A stretch of DNA of 64,000 bases. Source: Sphagnum magellanicum (lineage: Eukaryota; Streptophyta; Sphagnopsida; Sphagnales; Sphagnaceae). A program made the position numbers and the translations under genes. Under the pieces are notes generated by a model. That model did not search any database. It was not told the DNA's origin and was given only the letters and a program-made list of their open reading frames with translations. Below, piece after piece: positions 48,600 to 61,106 of this stretch (position 1 is the stretch's first letter; every line of letters begins with the position of its first letter). Location: positions 30,697,223 through 30,761,222 of the forward strand of contig CM038907.1 in the NCBI GenBank assembly GCA_021904315.1, in the 5' to 3' direction.

Positions 48600-51500
48600 T
48601 ACTAGAATGTGGATGCTAAAAATGTCCATGGTGCTAGGTGGCAAGAGAAAGCACAAAGCACATAATGTGCTAGCAAACACCATTTAGGTCAATAGTCACA
48701 TATTGACAAGAGAGGAGCACATAATAAAACATAGTGAAAGCTTTTTTTCAATAAAATTTGGTATAAGCCACATTTCAAGTCACCTAATGTCTAACATCAA
48801 GGAATGTGAATGTGCAATCAAGGAATAGATAATACATATTATTAAAAATTGAAATTATTTTTGTTCTAACTTCAAAGTATGTGATGGTACTTTGACATGT
48901 TCATAAACATGTTTAAAGTTTTCGAATTCATAACTTACTTGGATGAAATTCCAATCACCCAAGTAAGTTATTAAAATTTGAAAATTCCATACTTGAACCA
49001 GAAGGGTCTTGTTGGTTCTTTAGATGAGATGTACCAAGTGTGTAGGTTTGTTTTCTAATTTAAAAATAAATAAAAAATTATTGGACTATTAATAACCTTA
49101 TTGATAACCATGATAATAATTGAATGTTTTTTCAATAATTGGCGAACATTGGTTTCTTGCATCCATTGTATTAGACATAACAATATTAGCCTAGTATGTG
49201 TCAATTGTGATATTTTCACATTAACACTAGTGGGAATCCTTTCTAGATCCAACAACAAAAATTGGGATGAGAGAAAATCAAATAAACAATTTTTAGATTA
49301 TTTTGATTTTTGGGTGGATTTAGGCAAAATATAAAAGATACATTATTTTTTAATGTTTTTCATAAGGGCAAAAATATCTTTAGATGATTATAGGTTTAGG
49401 CAATCCATGAAGGATGTAATTGTTGATGTTTTTCCCTCTTGATATAAGAAAATGAAAAGTGAAACATGGTGATGAATTTGGTTGAAGTAAGAAACTTTTC
49501 AAATTTTAATATGTTTTCCCTTTGATATGCCACCAATTGCTCAACCACATTGATATGATATGAATTAATTGATACAAGATTTAATTGAGGGGACAAGATT
49601 GTTTAATCATGTTATCCGTAAAGTATCAAAAAACAAGGGTGAAAATTTCATTTTTGTAAAAAACACATGGTGTAATCAAAAACACATGGTGAAGAGGTGC
49701 CATAAGAAAAAAAGATGAGGCCAAATTCAAAAATGCACTAATTTTGGTCATTTATAGATTTCATCCCATATACATTTTTTTGGGGTGTGCACCATTTGAC
49801 ATTAGGGATGATTGTAACAAAAAATAGGCTTTTAAGATGTTTGCATTCTTTGTGTGAGTTATTGGGTTTGAAATGAAAAGGAGGGCTGGAAGGGTGAAAG
49901 CACATTATGATGGCCAAAAAATGTTGTCAAAAATATATTTTTTCAAAATTGTGAAAATTTCAATTTTCACTAAGCTAATATTAAAAGAAGTTTTCATGAA
50001 TACTCAAAGTAAGGTAGTTCAATTGCCAAATAATGCAATTGTCAATGGAAATTACTTTTTTATTAATATTAAATGATAAAAAAAATATTTGTGAAAAAAT
50101 AAATGTTGTCACGATATATTGCAAAGTGCAAATATATTTTAAATTGATAAAATGCTTAGTCGTATATTAAATATGAATTGATTATACCATTTCAATTACA
50201 ATTGCAAAATTTCATCTAATTTCACAAAAAATGTTTGGACAAGTTTTCATTCAAATGAGCATAATTGGGTTGAAAAAAACATTTTGTGGAAAAATTATTT
50301 TCATTTGAAAGATGGAAAGAATTATGTTAGAGGCTTTTATATCAAAATTCATTATATATGTTTATTAAAATGCTACATGAAATTAAAAAAAACTGGCCCC
50401 AAAATGCACCTGAAAAAGAAAACATTTTCTTGCTTAAAGTGGTGCCCTTGATAGTATGCTTTCACTTAAAGGTGGTTGTGAAAGGAGATCAATTTTTGTT
50501 TTGAACATTGAGAAAGTAGGTATGTTTGAGTGCTAAGAGAGTGCTTGAAATGTTTTTAGATTTGTATGAATATCAATAAAGTTCACTTGAGGGAGGAGGT
50601 CACATGTTTGAAAGAAAATGTTGCATGTTTGAAAAATGTTGGTTGATAGATGCATTAATAGAAGTGGAAGATGTTGAGCATTTAAAGAAGGTCAATAAAT
50701 ACTTGTCATTTATAAGTCATTAGGTTTTAGATTAAAACAATGTGTCAAATTGCAAGCCTTTAGAACCATGATCACAATAGTAACACACTCTTGTTAAGAT
50801 GAAAAGGTTTTTTTTTATTGTTTAGAGAATTTTACAATTTTGGAATCTACATTGTTGTGTGTTTGGTTTCTTTTCACTTTTTGTTGCAAGTTTATGAGTT
50901 TGTGCAAACTTTAATGGAAATAAAATTACTTCAATATTGTAAGAAACCTCCTTCATACCTTCATGTCAAACAAACCTTCCACCCAAATCTTATGAATTCA
51001 TGTATACCCAAAACCCAAAGCTAGAATTATATTCAGGAAAAAAATATAGCTTGTTGTCTTCTTTTTTAACTATTGTTATGCAACACATTTTGCCTCATTT
51101 GCCTTTGATGCCTTCAATGTTTTGATGTCTTTGTTGAGTAAATAAGGCATGGTTTATGGTTGTAAGTGAGAATCTTCCTTGGAATGCATTGGAGGGAAAG
51201 AAAGTTGACCATAGGTCCTACCTCCAACACCTTGCCACTAATCGTACCCCAAGGAAGTCACTCCAAATGCACTTTGAATTTGAGCTTCAAACTTTGAAGA
51301 TGTGTGTGCTACCTATTGACTGAGTTTATCCAACTTTTTATGATTTAAAAAGTGATTTTTCTAATGTCATTTTATGTAGTGTGAAACAATTCCCTTTGTA
51401 GAGCCACATTGTTGTGTTTTTCCATCATTGTCCAATTTTGAATGGGCACAAATTTTGTACAAATTTCAATTGAAATTATTTCATTTGCAACCAATTTTAG

Positions 51501-52312
51501 TTACTTTCCATTTGTTTCATTTGCTTTGATGTGCTTTCAATTTGGGTGCCATCTTGTTGAATCCAAAATTTGTAAATGCATGTCGCTATGACTCTTTTTG
51601 AATGCAAACTTATAAAACTTCATTGTGTCTGAGTCTCTTTCTCCATCCCTCATTGTCTTTCTCCTTTCATTCTATCTATAAATGTCTTTTTTTATATTTG
51701 TTTTTCTAAATCTATAACATTATTTCTTTGTGCTCACAAGCAACTACAAAACCTCACTCTATCTTTCTCCACTTTATCTCTTTTTGTTTATATTTCTTTT
51801 GATTTCTCTTTCTCTATTTTTTTCATTTTGTTTCCCTTTCATTTCATCTAATTTGCTTTGCATAGCCAAAATAGGACATGAGTTTTTAAGACAAAAACCC
51901 TTAGCATGTGTAGTTGATTCCACCCCATATAAAATTATTAGTAGGTATTCCTTCCTTTTTGAAAGGGAAAACCTTATTTTAAATTGGGATTTTTTTTTTT
52001 GACTTTTTAGAAGTGGTCGAAATCCTTTTTGGTGGATTTTGTTTGATTTTATTACTTATAGTCCTTTTGAAATATAGGGCCTTACATTGCTTTGTCTATT
52101 TGTAATTTAAGCTTGTCATAATTCTTGTTAGGTTATTGATAACTAGGTACATGCATGATATGGTGTAAAAAGTTTTAGAGAAAATTAGGATTACATATAT
52201 TATAAAAAGTAATAACATGTAAGATTTCACTCACTTTGAAATTTTCTATAGATCACATGTAGTTAATTTAAGTTTTAAATATAAAATAAGTTATTAAACC
52301 CATCAATATTGG
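48600..52312. other. AT-rich intergenic DNA, nothing recognised
   Basis: No supported gene on either strand. Several frames of 60-90 codons lack recognisable similarity and are low in complexity. Confidence 0.35.
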
Positions 52313-52314
52313 TA

Positions 52315-52338
52315 TAGTAAACTCTCTCTAAACTAATA
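52315..52338 (+). repeat. Left TIR of the pogo element
   Basis: It begins TAGTAAACTCTCTCTAAACT and continues AATA; the right end at 54522-54545 is its exact reverse complement over 24 bases. The terminal TAGT differs from the CAGT usual in pogo elements by one C-to-T change, present at both ends. Confidence 0.9.
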
Positions 52339-52724
52339 CTATGTAAACTAATATTCTCTCTAAACTAATATGCGAGCACAGGCCCGTGGCGGGCCTCATA
52401 CTTAATCTAATAATTCTCCATAAACTGATATTCAATATTTTTTTCCGGTCCCATAACATTTTATAAACTAATACATCATACATATGGCACCAAAAAAGTG
52501 ATGAAATCAGAGGAAACACCTTCGAAAGTACAGAGTTAGATGCGTTGGAAGAAGCTATCAATATTCCTCTGTACCAATTACTTTGTCCTGATCATACTCA
52601 CACTGTCCTTCATATTCTGTGAGGCGGCAATGAATGGAATACCCGAGTCGTCTTGCTGCATCCAGAACCTTTCCAGCATCTCAACCATTTTGTAGGCTTC
52701 GGCAGCACTCACTACAGGGAGCTC

Positions 52725-54165
52725 TTAGCTGTCATCTACTTCATCGTCGTTGACTTCCATTTGCAGGCCTGACCATTCCTGGAGTTGATCTTCGATGACA
52801 TTGTCCACATCGGGTGTGTAAGTAGTGACTTGCTCCTCTGGGTAGTTCAACAGATTCTTGATGTCCATTGGGTTGTGATAATGGAACTGCCGGACTTGCG
52901 ACTCGAGGTCTTTGATGACTTCTGGATCTAGTCGGCAATCCTCACTAGCATCAATGACTGGCTCCTTTGTTGAGCGGATCTTGTAGTGGCGGGAGCAGTT
53001 GAAAATTGTTTCCGGCTTCACTTCATATGTCCATGCTCAAACAACCATCTAAATGGCACAGAGGATGTTGATCTTCTTAGGGTTGGCGACATTGTCCTCC
53101 AAGCGTTGCAAAAGAAGCTGGTTGAAGCGACGACGGTAGTACGCCTTGAAGTTGCGGATGATCCCACATTGCATGGCTAGATCTTCGAGGTTGTGGTTGG
53201 GGGCAGGTAGAAGACTGTGGTATTTCTTAGCTGGATGTGGTTGGGAAGCTGATCAAGGGGAATGTGGCCACTAAAGTTATCCGTGATGAGGAGGACTTTG
53301 CGCCTTGAAACATGGAGGTCAAACCCCCTGAGCCACTCTAGAAAAATTTCCCGCGTCATCCAAGTGCTAGAGTTGTTCCGGTACTAGCACCTAAACGTGT
53401 TCTTGTTTATGTTCTTGAAACAACGCAGGTTCTTATACTTTCCAATGACCCAAAGCATGAGCCTGTCACTACCATCTCCATTACAGCAGATGGCGAAAAT
53501 GATCCGCTCCTTGTTTTGTTTATGGCCCTCGAGTTGCTTGCTTGCAAGAGAGTTATCGGCTTGGAAAACAATCACAATCAGTTATATCATGTTTAGACAT
53601 TTACAGTAGACAAATCTAAACTTACAGTACCTGCATTCGATAGAAAAGTCCAGTTTTGTCCATATTATAAATGTCCTTCCACGCATACTGATCCAGGACG
53701 TCACGTATGGCTAGAAGGGTGCTGGTAAGAGCAGCCATGTCAACAAAACCACTTTCACCGAAGCGGCGATAGGACCTAATGCCATGGTGGGATTTGAATG
53801 CCTCAAGCCAGCCATTTGAAAATTCAAAGGGCTCATGCCCAGGATAAAGCCGATCTAGAATCTTCGTTACACTCTCTGACAAGCTCACCACTCACATTTG
53901 CCCACTCTTGGTTTGCCCAAAACCACTTGACTAATGCGGACTCCATTTTCGGGTACCTAACTGTCCGCTGGCGCTTAGCATTGAAGTTGGTCTCATTGTT
54001 AGACTTAGCGAGAATCTCAGTCGACCATTTCAGTGTGGTAGAGATGGTAGCTTGGCTAACTTTGATACTGTGGTTATCTTTGAACCATTTGATCAGGTCT
54101 TTCTGTGAAAGTGGAGGATTGTTTCTTTTGTACTGGCAAAGAGCTATGCGGACCTTGTCCGTCAT
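52725..54165 (-). pseudogene. Pogo transposase, frameshifted, with one probable intron
   Basis: The N terminus (ATG 54165) has a helix-turn-helix: NPPLSQKDLIKWFKDNHSI, VSQATISTTLKWSTEIL. After a frameshift near 53875 the CENP-B-type second DNA-binding part reads LYPGHEPFEFSNGWLEAFKS. The catalytic domain starts IYNMDKTGLFYRMQ (first Asp). A candidate intron (GTACTG...CCAAG, about 53635-53555) follows, then DNSLASKQLEGHKQNKERII, GSDRLMLWVIGKYKNLRCFK and LLITDNFSGHI (second Asp). The segment FYLPPTTTSKI is followed by TAG where Gln is expected, then PCNVG where the family has PCDAG. The third catalytic Asp is therefore Asn, and a further 1-base deletion follows. The C terminus is at 52725-53021. 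At least three frame breaks make it inactive. Confidence 0.88.
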
Positions 54166-54521
54166 AATGGTATGAAAAGTTCCTTTCTACGACATTGTTC
54201 TACTCTTGCTTTTGGGGAAAGGGTTTAGACAAGATTGACTAGCTGACTGCCCACAGCCCCTTTTATAAAGTGAAGGAGGGTATTCTGAGAATACTTAGAG
54301 TGCAGCTTTCCACAACTTCATTTTCTGCCAAGATTTCTAGCACTCATGTCATATGATCTTCTATGTGCTTCTTTGATCCTCCACCAAGTTCCACAAGGTT
54401 CCGTTACCTTCCCCAATGATCCATGACCTTCTACTAACCTCCATGATTTTTGTTACCCCCCATATAATTTGTGTAAACTAATATCCTCCATAAACTAGTA
54501 TCTTCCGGCCGGTCCCAAGGA

Positions 54522-54545
54522 TATTAGTTTAGAGAGAGTTTACTA
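54522..54545 (-). repeat. Right TIR of the pogo element
   Basis: It ends AGTTTAGAGAGAGTTTACTA, followed by the TA target duplication. It is the exact inverse of the left TIR over 24 bases. Confidence 0.9.
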
Positions 54546-54547
54546 TA

Positions 54548-57500
54548 GTTCTATGATTGTGTGAAAATACACCAATAATTTTATAAACATTGATTTAGAA
54601 CCTTATTTGGTAGTATAATTTTTTTATTAATTTTGAAAATTCATTCTCCTTATGTAAAATGGTATAAATAACATTTAGCCCATCTACATCATTAATGGAA
54701 GAACATTTTACAACTTGAAAAGATCACAATTTTCATCATTATTATAACATAATGTATTTACAAATGTTTTAAAAACATCTGATATGAACTTCACAACTTG
54801 AAAAAAAATATATATATATATATATATATAGTGAAAAAAAATTTAGGATTAATAATTTCAAGTGTGAAGTTTGGGTGATGCATGTGTAAAAAGTTTATCA
54901 GTATTTTAGCTCCTTTAAATATATGATTATACTTTTCCTTTATTGAATCAAAATGTTTCATTAACCTATTTGGATTTCAATCCCCTCATGGGCCATTCCA
55001 ATCAAATTTGGGAATTTACATGATTTTGCTATGAATTAATTAAAATAAATTTGGAAAATTTTAGAAACCTAAAACATAAACCTAAACCCCAAGACTTAAA
55101 CTTAAATGTAACCCTAAATTAAAAACCTTAAACTTAAAAGTATATCTAAATCCTATACTTAAACCTTAAACCTAAAGCTTTAAAACCTAAAATTCATAGT
55201 ATGATTGTGGATACCTATGATGGAAATATATGAACAACCCATGGTGATCCACCATGATTGTGTTGTTCATGTAAATAACATTTTTTTCTCGCCCATGAAA
55301 CCATCTATGATGGGATGAGTTGTTCCAAGGTTTTCAAATTTGATGACGGTCCCATCAATAAATTTAATGTAGTCATGAAATTGTGAAAGTTATAAAGCCA
55401 AAACCCATTGCTTTTTGACAACTTTGGGCCATTGGATCTCATTGGCAATTACAAAATTGAGGCAAGATGTAATAAATATGTCATCATCATTTATTGCACT
55501 CTTGCTTCAATTCCACATGAAAGCATCATACTTAATCACATTGTCATTTTTCATGTACAAGATGAAAATGAGCAAATGTTATTCCAAAGCCAACATGCAT
55601 GGTCACTAGGACATCTTGTAACCCTACATTGGGAATGATTGATTGTTCATTTTCTTCCTCCAACTTTGTCCATGTGAAATATTCCCAAATGTTGACACAC
55701 ATGATTGTAGTCTGCATTGTAATCCAATCATCTTCCACAATTCCCTCAAGAAAATTTTCATTGCTACTAGAAGAGTTCGAGTCAAGACCCAGTATAATGA
55801 ACTCCAAAGGTGGCAACTAGGATGGGCCCTCCAAAAGAAAAATGAAATGGGACTCACAAAAACCTTCAAATTTTTTTTTTATGTCACTTAACACTACAAA
55901 TTGAAATGGAAGATTTCAAATTCTAAAGTGAGATGAAATTGAGAAAAAAGGATAGAAATGCAATCACTCCCAATTATATATCATAATACCATTACCATTT
56001 TGACAACAAATTGCCAAATAATTATTTAAATTTGAAAATTTAATTTCAGCACCTAATTTTTTGATTTTGAAAATTTTGGCAGGTAATTATTATACAAAAA
56101 TAAAATAAAAATTTGTCATTGGTATGAAATAGTTTAATGTCTTTAGATTGCTTCAGTTTTAAATCAATGTCATGGAAGGTTTGGAGTTCAAATCTTGACA
56201 ATTGACCTTTTAAATTCATCAAAATTTCGGCACAAATAATAAATGATTTTTAAAAATTTCAAAAAAATAAAAATAATTTAATTTATGCCAAAATGTTAAA
56301 GATACTATGATAATATCAAGGGCATCAAACGAAAAGCTCCACCAACCCCATACTCTCTAAACCCTAAAAATAAAACTTGAACCCCCACCCAATCATAAAA
56401 AGAATTCAAAAGTTGAGATAAATACTTGGATCCCTAGGTATCCCCTAAACCCTAAAAAGCCTCCCCAAACACACATTTCCGCTCCCCCTCCCAAATTCAA
56501 AAAGTTGCAATTGTCAACTTTTTGAACTGTGCACCTATTTTAAGGTGGTGAAAGGCGCTCCGCCTAGTTAACCCCTTCCTCACCCCCTTCTTTTTTCCAA
56601 AAGCACCTACAGTCAGTCAGTCGGGGTGACTTTATGAACGACTACAACTCAGGGTGAAATTTTATTTTTGGGTGTGAGACACCCTATGAAATTCATGGTG
56701 ACTTCACCTATAACTTTGTTGAATCATTGAGAATTTTTAGGGTAATGGAATCCTTTTGAAACTATTATACATATTGTGGTGCTTATAACATAAGACACCT
56801 TGAAAAAAATGAGATATATAAAATTATCCTTCAAGTAACCTTGTCTTTGGACTTCTCTTTCATTTTGGAATTATTTAATCATTCATAAATGTTAATTATT
56901 GTTGAAAAATGAAAATTAAAAAATGAACTCAAGCAAGGAGGAGCAGTTTTCTCATAAAGGAGGGTGAAGAGTATCAGTTTTCTTTTTTTTTTTTTCCATG
57001 AAGGAATATTTGTTGCAAAACATTCATAACTGTGACATCTAAAATGAAAGCAAAATCAAAACTTAGGTTGAAAGTCAATTTACCACCAACCTAGGGAAAA
57101 GGGCATTTCAGCCCTTGTTGATTAACAATTTAGGTGTTTTGTTATCCTAGTGTTGATCTCACCTTGAGCTCATTCCCTTAATGAGAAAATTGCAGGTCCA
57201 CCCTAAATCCTCTTCCTTTTGTGGATATATTTAATGTATTATGAAAATAAAACTCATGAAAACATTAGTTCACTGTGAGGAATGGTTACCCAAGTCTTTT
57301 ATGACATAAATGGTTGGTTTCAAATTCATAATAAATATCCACAAATTATTGACATCCTACTAATTATTTTGTTAGGAAATTGCATAACCCAACATCATGA
57401 CTGTTTTCCACTTTTTTTCTTCTGTTGGCAAGAATAGAAAAATAGATAAAATAGTTGAAACTCAAGGTTGAATTGCACTTCATTTTGTGCTCCGAAAATG

Positions 57501-57995
57501 ACTCTCTTTTCATTTCTATGTGTATTTAGAGGTGTCTTCCGAAGGAGAAGAACCTAGGGCATTAGGCTAGGAGAAGATCCTCCTATTCTTATATGTTTGG
57601 AAAGAAAAAGAAATTTTATGTTTTCCCACATTCCCAAGGAGGACAAAAAAAAGAGAAGCTGTAGTATATGTATGTGCAGGCTCCTTTTGGGTTCAACTGA
57701 TATTTGGAAACACCCTCAGACGCACACCCTAGCGTGACCCTCCCTCAGGAGAACCCACTCAAGGGGAATCCCCCTACAACATGTAGCACTAGACCATGCT
57801 CCATGTTTCTCATTAGCATGTCAACTTAGTTATAACATGTGTTATTGAGTCAACTTGTCACAAGAGGCTTTTGGGGGGCAAACTTTGCTGAGATAGAGTT
57901 GGGAAACCATTTCGTCCACCTTTGAACGTTAGAAGATGATTTTAAGACTATCCATCTATGAAGCAAGGTAATTTGTTTATTTGTTTTGTTTTGTT
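54548..57995. other. AT-rich intergenic DNA with a TA microsatellite
   Basis: A (TA)n run lies at about 54808-54830. Degenerate AAACCCTAAA-like sequence occurs at about 55070-55195. Overlapping frames at 55400-55890 on both strands have no recognisable similarity. No gene is supported. Confidence 0.4.
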
Positions 57996-57999
57996 TTTA

Positions 58000-58385
58000 T
58001 TAGATTCACCAAACTGGGATGCTTCAGATCATGTTCTTGGTGTCTTTGGACAGCTCTCGATGAGGAGGGGTGCATGGGCTTGGTTCCATGACATTTGGAC
58101 TTGTGGTGCAAAAGTTCTTGAACCGTGAATGATTTTTTCACTGAAAATTAAAATAAATTGTAGCTCAGAATTTCGCAGGAATTGGACTGTGCCTATGGTG
58201 TTGTTGGAAAGATCTTCATGAGCAGGATTACTGGAATTTATTTGGTAAGATTTGGATTCAGAATGTGAGAGACATTGATTTTTAAGTGATTTCTGCCACT
58301 GAAAATTCAAATAAATTCCAAAAATCCAGGTTTTGAAAGGAAAAATCAGTTGAGGATGTGGTAACAATTGGGCCAATGGCACAAA
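58000..58385 (-). repeat. Modular dispersed repeat, copy 2 (inverted relative to 48190-48565)
   Basis: In plus orientation it has two successive modules. The first is TTGGACAGCTCTCGATGAGG to ACTGAAAATTAAAATAAAT. The second is TTGGAAAGATCTTCATGAGC to ACTGAAAATTCAAATAAAT. The reverse complement matches 48190-48565 throughout at roughly 85% by eye. This copy keeps more CG sites. Confidence 0.65.
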
Positions 58386-58724
58386 CCACCCTAGCTACAA
58401 TGTGAAAAACTCATTATACCTTAAAATTTTCTTCATTTCAACTTCCAACTCAATTGCAACTAATAACAATTAATTTCAAACTTTAAAAAAATACATCAAC
58501 TTTACAATCATCCATGCACTTCCCCATTCAAGAAGCCATGATATGAAACACATTGTTATCTTTTACTAATAACATGGAAGTCTAATTTTATCATAAGGCT
58601 TATCATTCAAAAACCTGTAAGCTTCAACCTTGTTATTGTGTACCCTCACCTCTGACTCATACCCACCCTGCAACAACAAAGGATGGTCCATAATGAATGT
58701 CCAATAGCTTGGCGATAGCTTTCA

Positions 58725-58960
58725 CATTGACAAAATGAATAATTATTTCTCTTAGAATTTCATTTCATTTTTAAAATTATTATTATTGTGTGATATACTA
58801 TATTATTGAGACATAAGTAATGAAATTATGTAGATAAACATAGATTGCAATAATCACTATGAAAATTTTCAACACCTCAACTTCATATTTTCACAAAATT
58901 TATTTCAACAACATTTAAAGCATTTTGATGATGAAACTAACCCAACCGGGTGAAGTGTTG
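58725..58960 (+). repeat. Dispersed repeat, partner of 15165-15410
   Basis: It shares ordered blocks with 15165-15410, including TTTTCAACACCTCAACTTCA and GATGATGAAACTAACCC. It is placed directly left of the MITE cluster. Confidence 0.45.
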
Positions 58961-58996
58961 AAAGTATCACATCTTCATCTAGCAGCTGCTCTGATA

Positions 58997-59283
58997 GAGC
59001 ATCTCCACCCCACACCTGCAAACACCCCTTTTCGTTACGTCTTGCAGCAAGATGGCGTAAATCCTACTGCGCTCCTGTATCGATGTCCATTTTGCAGTGG
59101 TCATTTGAACTCCTTTACAATCTTTTTTGTACTATGGATGTGGACAGTGCCTATTACTCGTCCAGACGTAAAGACATAAATGGTCTTTGCGTGTTTAACG
59201 GGACTTTTATGACGTTTATGGGTTGGGACAGTGATCATTAAACTCTATTCTATTTTAAAATTTACAGTTTTGGGTGGAGATGC
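58997..59283 (+). mobile_element. MITE family 1, second copy (partner of 8989-9289)
   Basis: It starts GAGCATCTCCACCCCACACC and shares CATTTTGCAGTG, AAGACATAAATG, GGGACTTTTATGACxTTT and ACAGTGATCATTAAAC with the copy at 8989-9289. Its right end, GGGTGGAGATGC, is fused directly to the next element, so the expected terminal bases and target duplication are lost. This copy retains more CG dinucleotides than the first. Confidence 0.7.
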
Positions 59284-59648
59284 ATCTCCACCGGTGCTCA
59301 GTATGTGACTACAGACAGTAAAATTTATTGTGGAAAAGTCAAAATGTGCCGGTTTAGCTCAGGAAATTGGTTTTCTGCACCAAATTTGTGCCCCTTACAG
59401 TGGCTGGTAAAAGGTGCAACAGAGGTGTGCATCTCCAAAAAAGAGTAATAAATTGGACCTGACTGCGGCTCAATATTTCTGATTGGTCGATCATAATGAT
59501 TGGTCCAGGTGGTTTGCTATTAGTAGTTCCCACATATATGCAGTTCCACATACAGTTTTATTAGTGGGGTTGCAAAAAGATAACAGCTAATCTTAGACAT
59601 TTAATTTTATTATCCAGACTAACATACTGAGCACCTATGGAGACGCTC
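59279..59648. mobile_element. MITE family 3, between two other MITEs
   Basis: The ends are inverted repeats. GCATCTCCACCGGTGCTCAG at the left pairs with the complement of CTGAGCACCTATGGAGACGC at the right (three mismatches), and both continue through TATG/CATA. The interior has no coding capacity. The left terminus shares its outermost bases with the preceding MITE. Confidence 0.65.
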
Positions 59649-59651
59649 TAA

Positions 59652-60025
59652 TTGAGTTATCGGTGAAGTCACCTTCTATTTCACCCCCTATACCCTCTTT
59701 CAGCGGTGTCCACAAAATAAGGAAATTATGTTAAATCTCAGTATGAAATGCTGAAACTTAGCATTTAATGCACAAGGTTCGAGACTAATTATAGTATTGT
59801 ACAAGTAGGAGCAGTGAAAATATATGTAACAGCAGTGAAGGAGATTAGGAAAAAGGAATCACAGGATGAAACTCAGTTTACCACCAAAATTGGTGGAAAA
59901 ACTAGTTTGGGTCCCAGTTATTTCCTTTTGTAAAATTTTCATTCCCACTTAAGCGTTTGATGCCCTATTATGCCGAAACTGGCCGTTTTCGCCCCCTAAT
60001 CGCCTGACTTTACAGATAACTTTAA
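59652..60025 (+). mobile_element. MITE family 2, copy 2
   Basis: It starts TTGAGTTATCGGTGAAGTCA and ends GACTTTACAGATAACTTTAA. The interior matches copies at 14606-14941 and 63389-63781 and retains the segment (AATCTCAGTATGAAATGCTG and following) missing from the first copy. Confidence 0.75.
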
Positions 60026-60610
60026 TATTATCAAGAACCGTGATTATGAATCCTTAGAACCACCATGATAACCATTTGTTTTTTATTCTTATTTTTAATA
60101 ACTGGCCAACACTGTTATATACCATGTTATTTAAAAAACTAAAGAACCTCCAGTTCCAGTTTTATAAAAAAATTCAATATCTTGAACCTTTGACTCTGGT
60201 TCTTGAATATTTTTTATAATAATAAGAATACCTCCCCCCTTGAACAGTGTCCAAACCACTTCCACAATTCCAAGAACCATCAGTGAAGGGCATACCTATA
60301 CCCTACCCTTATCTGCCGGTTCTGGGTACCAAAAAGTGAGAACCGCCCACTACCGATGTAGAGGTGATAGGTACTTGCCCAACACCGGTCGAAACAGACC
60401 TAAGTTTTTCTTCCTCATACCTAGTTTTGATACCTCGTTTCTCTCTCTCTTTAGGGTTGCGTCCGTTAGGACATCCCTTCGGAAACTTTGTCTCTACGCG
60501 GCGGCGACGCGTTCCTGAGGACAAGAAGATGATGCAAACCCGCCCAACTTTATTACAACGAGACAAGGGAAGCAGAAAAGAAAGAAGAAGAAAGTCAAAG
60601 AACAAAAGCA
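60026..60610. other. Upstream flank of the 61-kb gene
   Basis: No coding region is convincing although both strands hold frames of about 90-100 codons in this GC-richer stretch. It lies between the MITE cluster and the promoter elements. Confidence 0.35.
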
Positions 60611-60611
60611 G

Positions 60612-60617
60612 CACGTG
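60612..60617. promoter_or_regulatory. G-box CACGTG
   Basis: A palindromic CACGTG lies about 280 bp upstream of the TATA box. Such sites bind bZIP and bHLH factors in plants. A chance match is possible. Confidence 0.35.
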
Positions 60618-60895
60618 GATTTGTTAGTTGCTTGATCAGCAGATAATTTGGAGACCACATCTATCTGCACTTCGAGATCTGACGAAGTCTTTGTAGATTT
60701 CAACTGGGGACAGACATTCCATCGCAGACACGTTTGTCGTCGGTCAAAGACGATGATCTCCCAATCCCTTCGGAGAAAAAGGAAATTCAAAGGCTGGATC
60801 TCCTTTCTTCCTCTGGATCTTCTTTCCCTAATGAATCCTGCAGTTCTGCTGTTGTTGACTCCATGATCCTTGTTCGACCCGTTCCTGCAAGACTT

Positions 60896-60902
60896 TATAT
60901 AA
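60896..60902 (+). promoter_or_regulatory. TATA box of the 61-kb gene
   Basis: The sequence CTTTATATAAGC contains a consensus TATATAA. A start about 30 bp downstream would give a leader of about 175 bases to the ATG at 61107. Confidence 0.55.
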
Positions 60903-61106
60903 GCTGCTGCTGCTGCACCCATGATGATTTCCATTTTGATCATCAATCAATTGTTTTGCTTCAGCTGATCTTCATCTCTTCTTGAGCTGCAGTAATAATA
61001 TTTCTCTACCAAGTTAATTCGCCTCATTACTCCAACAGTGTGGTGCTTATTTCAAATACTTCCACCAAAATCACAAACTGGTAGCAAGTCGATTTGAGGA
61101 CGAAGG

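Larger units (their letters stand above)
52315..54545 (-). mobile_element. Pogo/Tigger-type DNA transposon, structurally complete, family I
   Basis: The 2.2-kb element has terminal inverted repeats of 24 bp and TA on each side (52313-52314 and 54546-54547). Several further copies of TAAACTAATAT-like sequence lie inside both ends (about 52346-52372, 52430 and 54472-54500), probable transposase-binding sites. The transposase gene is on the minus strand and broken. TA target duplication, TIR pattern and transposase type together place it in the Tc1/mariner superfamily, pogo branch. Confidence 0.92.

Noticed and set aside
55070..55195. Degenerate AAACCCTAAA-like sequence as interstitial telomere
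   Set aside because: Units are irregular and AT-biased; there is no continuous CCCTAAA array.
55408..55891. Overlapping frames on both strands
   Set aside because: Five frames overlap without any recognisable motif; a Harbinger N-terminal relation was considered but not supported.
60494..60946. Minus-strand open frame of 150 codons
   Set aside because: It overlaps the TATA box and leader of the well-supported plus-strand gene and contains long poly-Phe and poly-Ala runs from low-complexity DNA.
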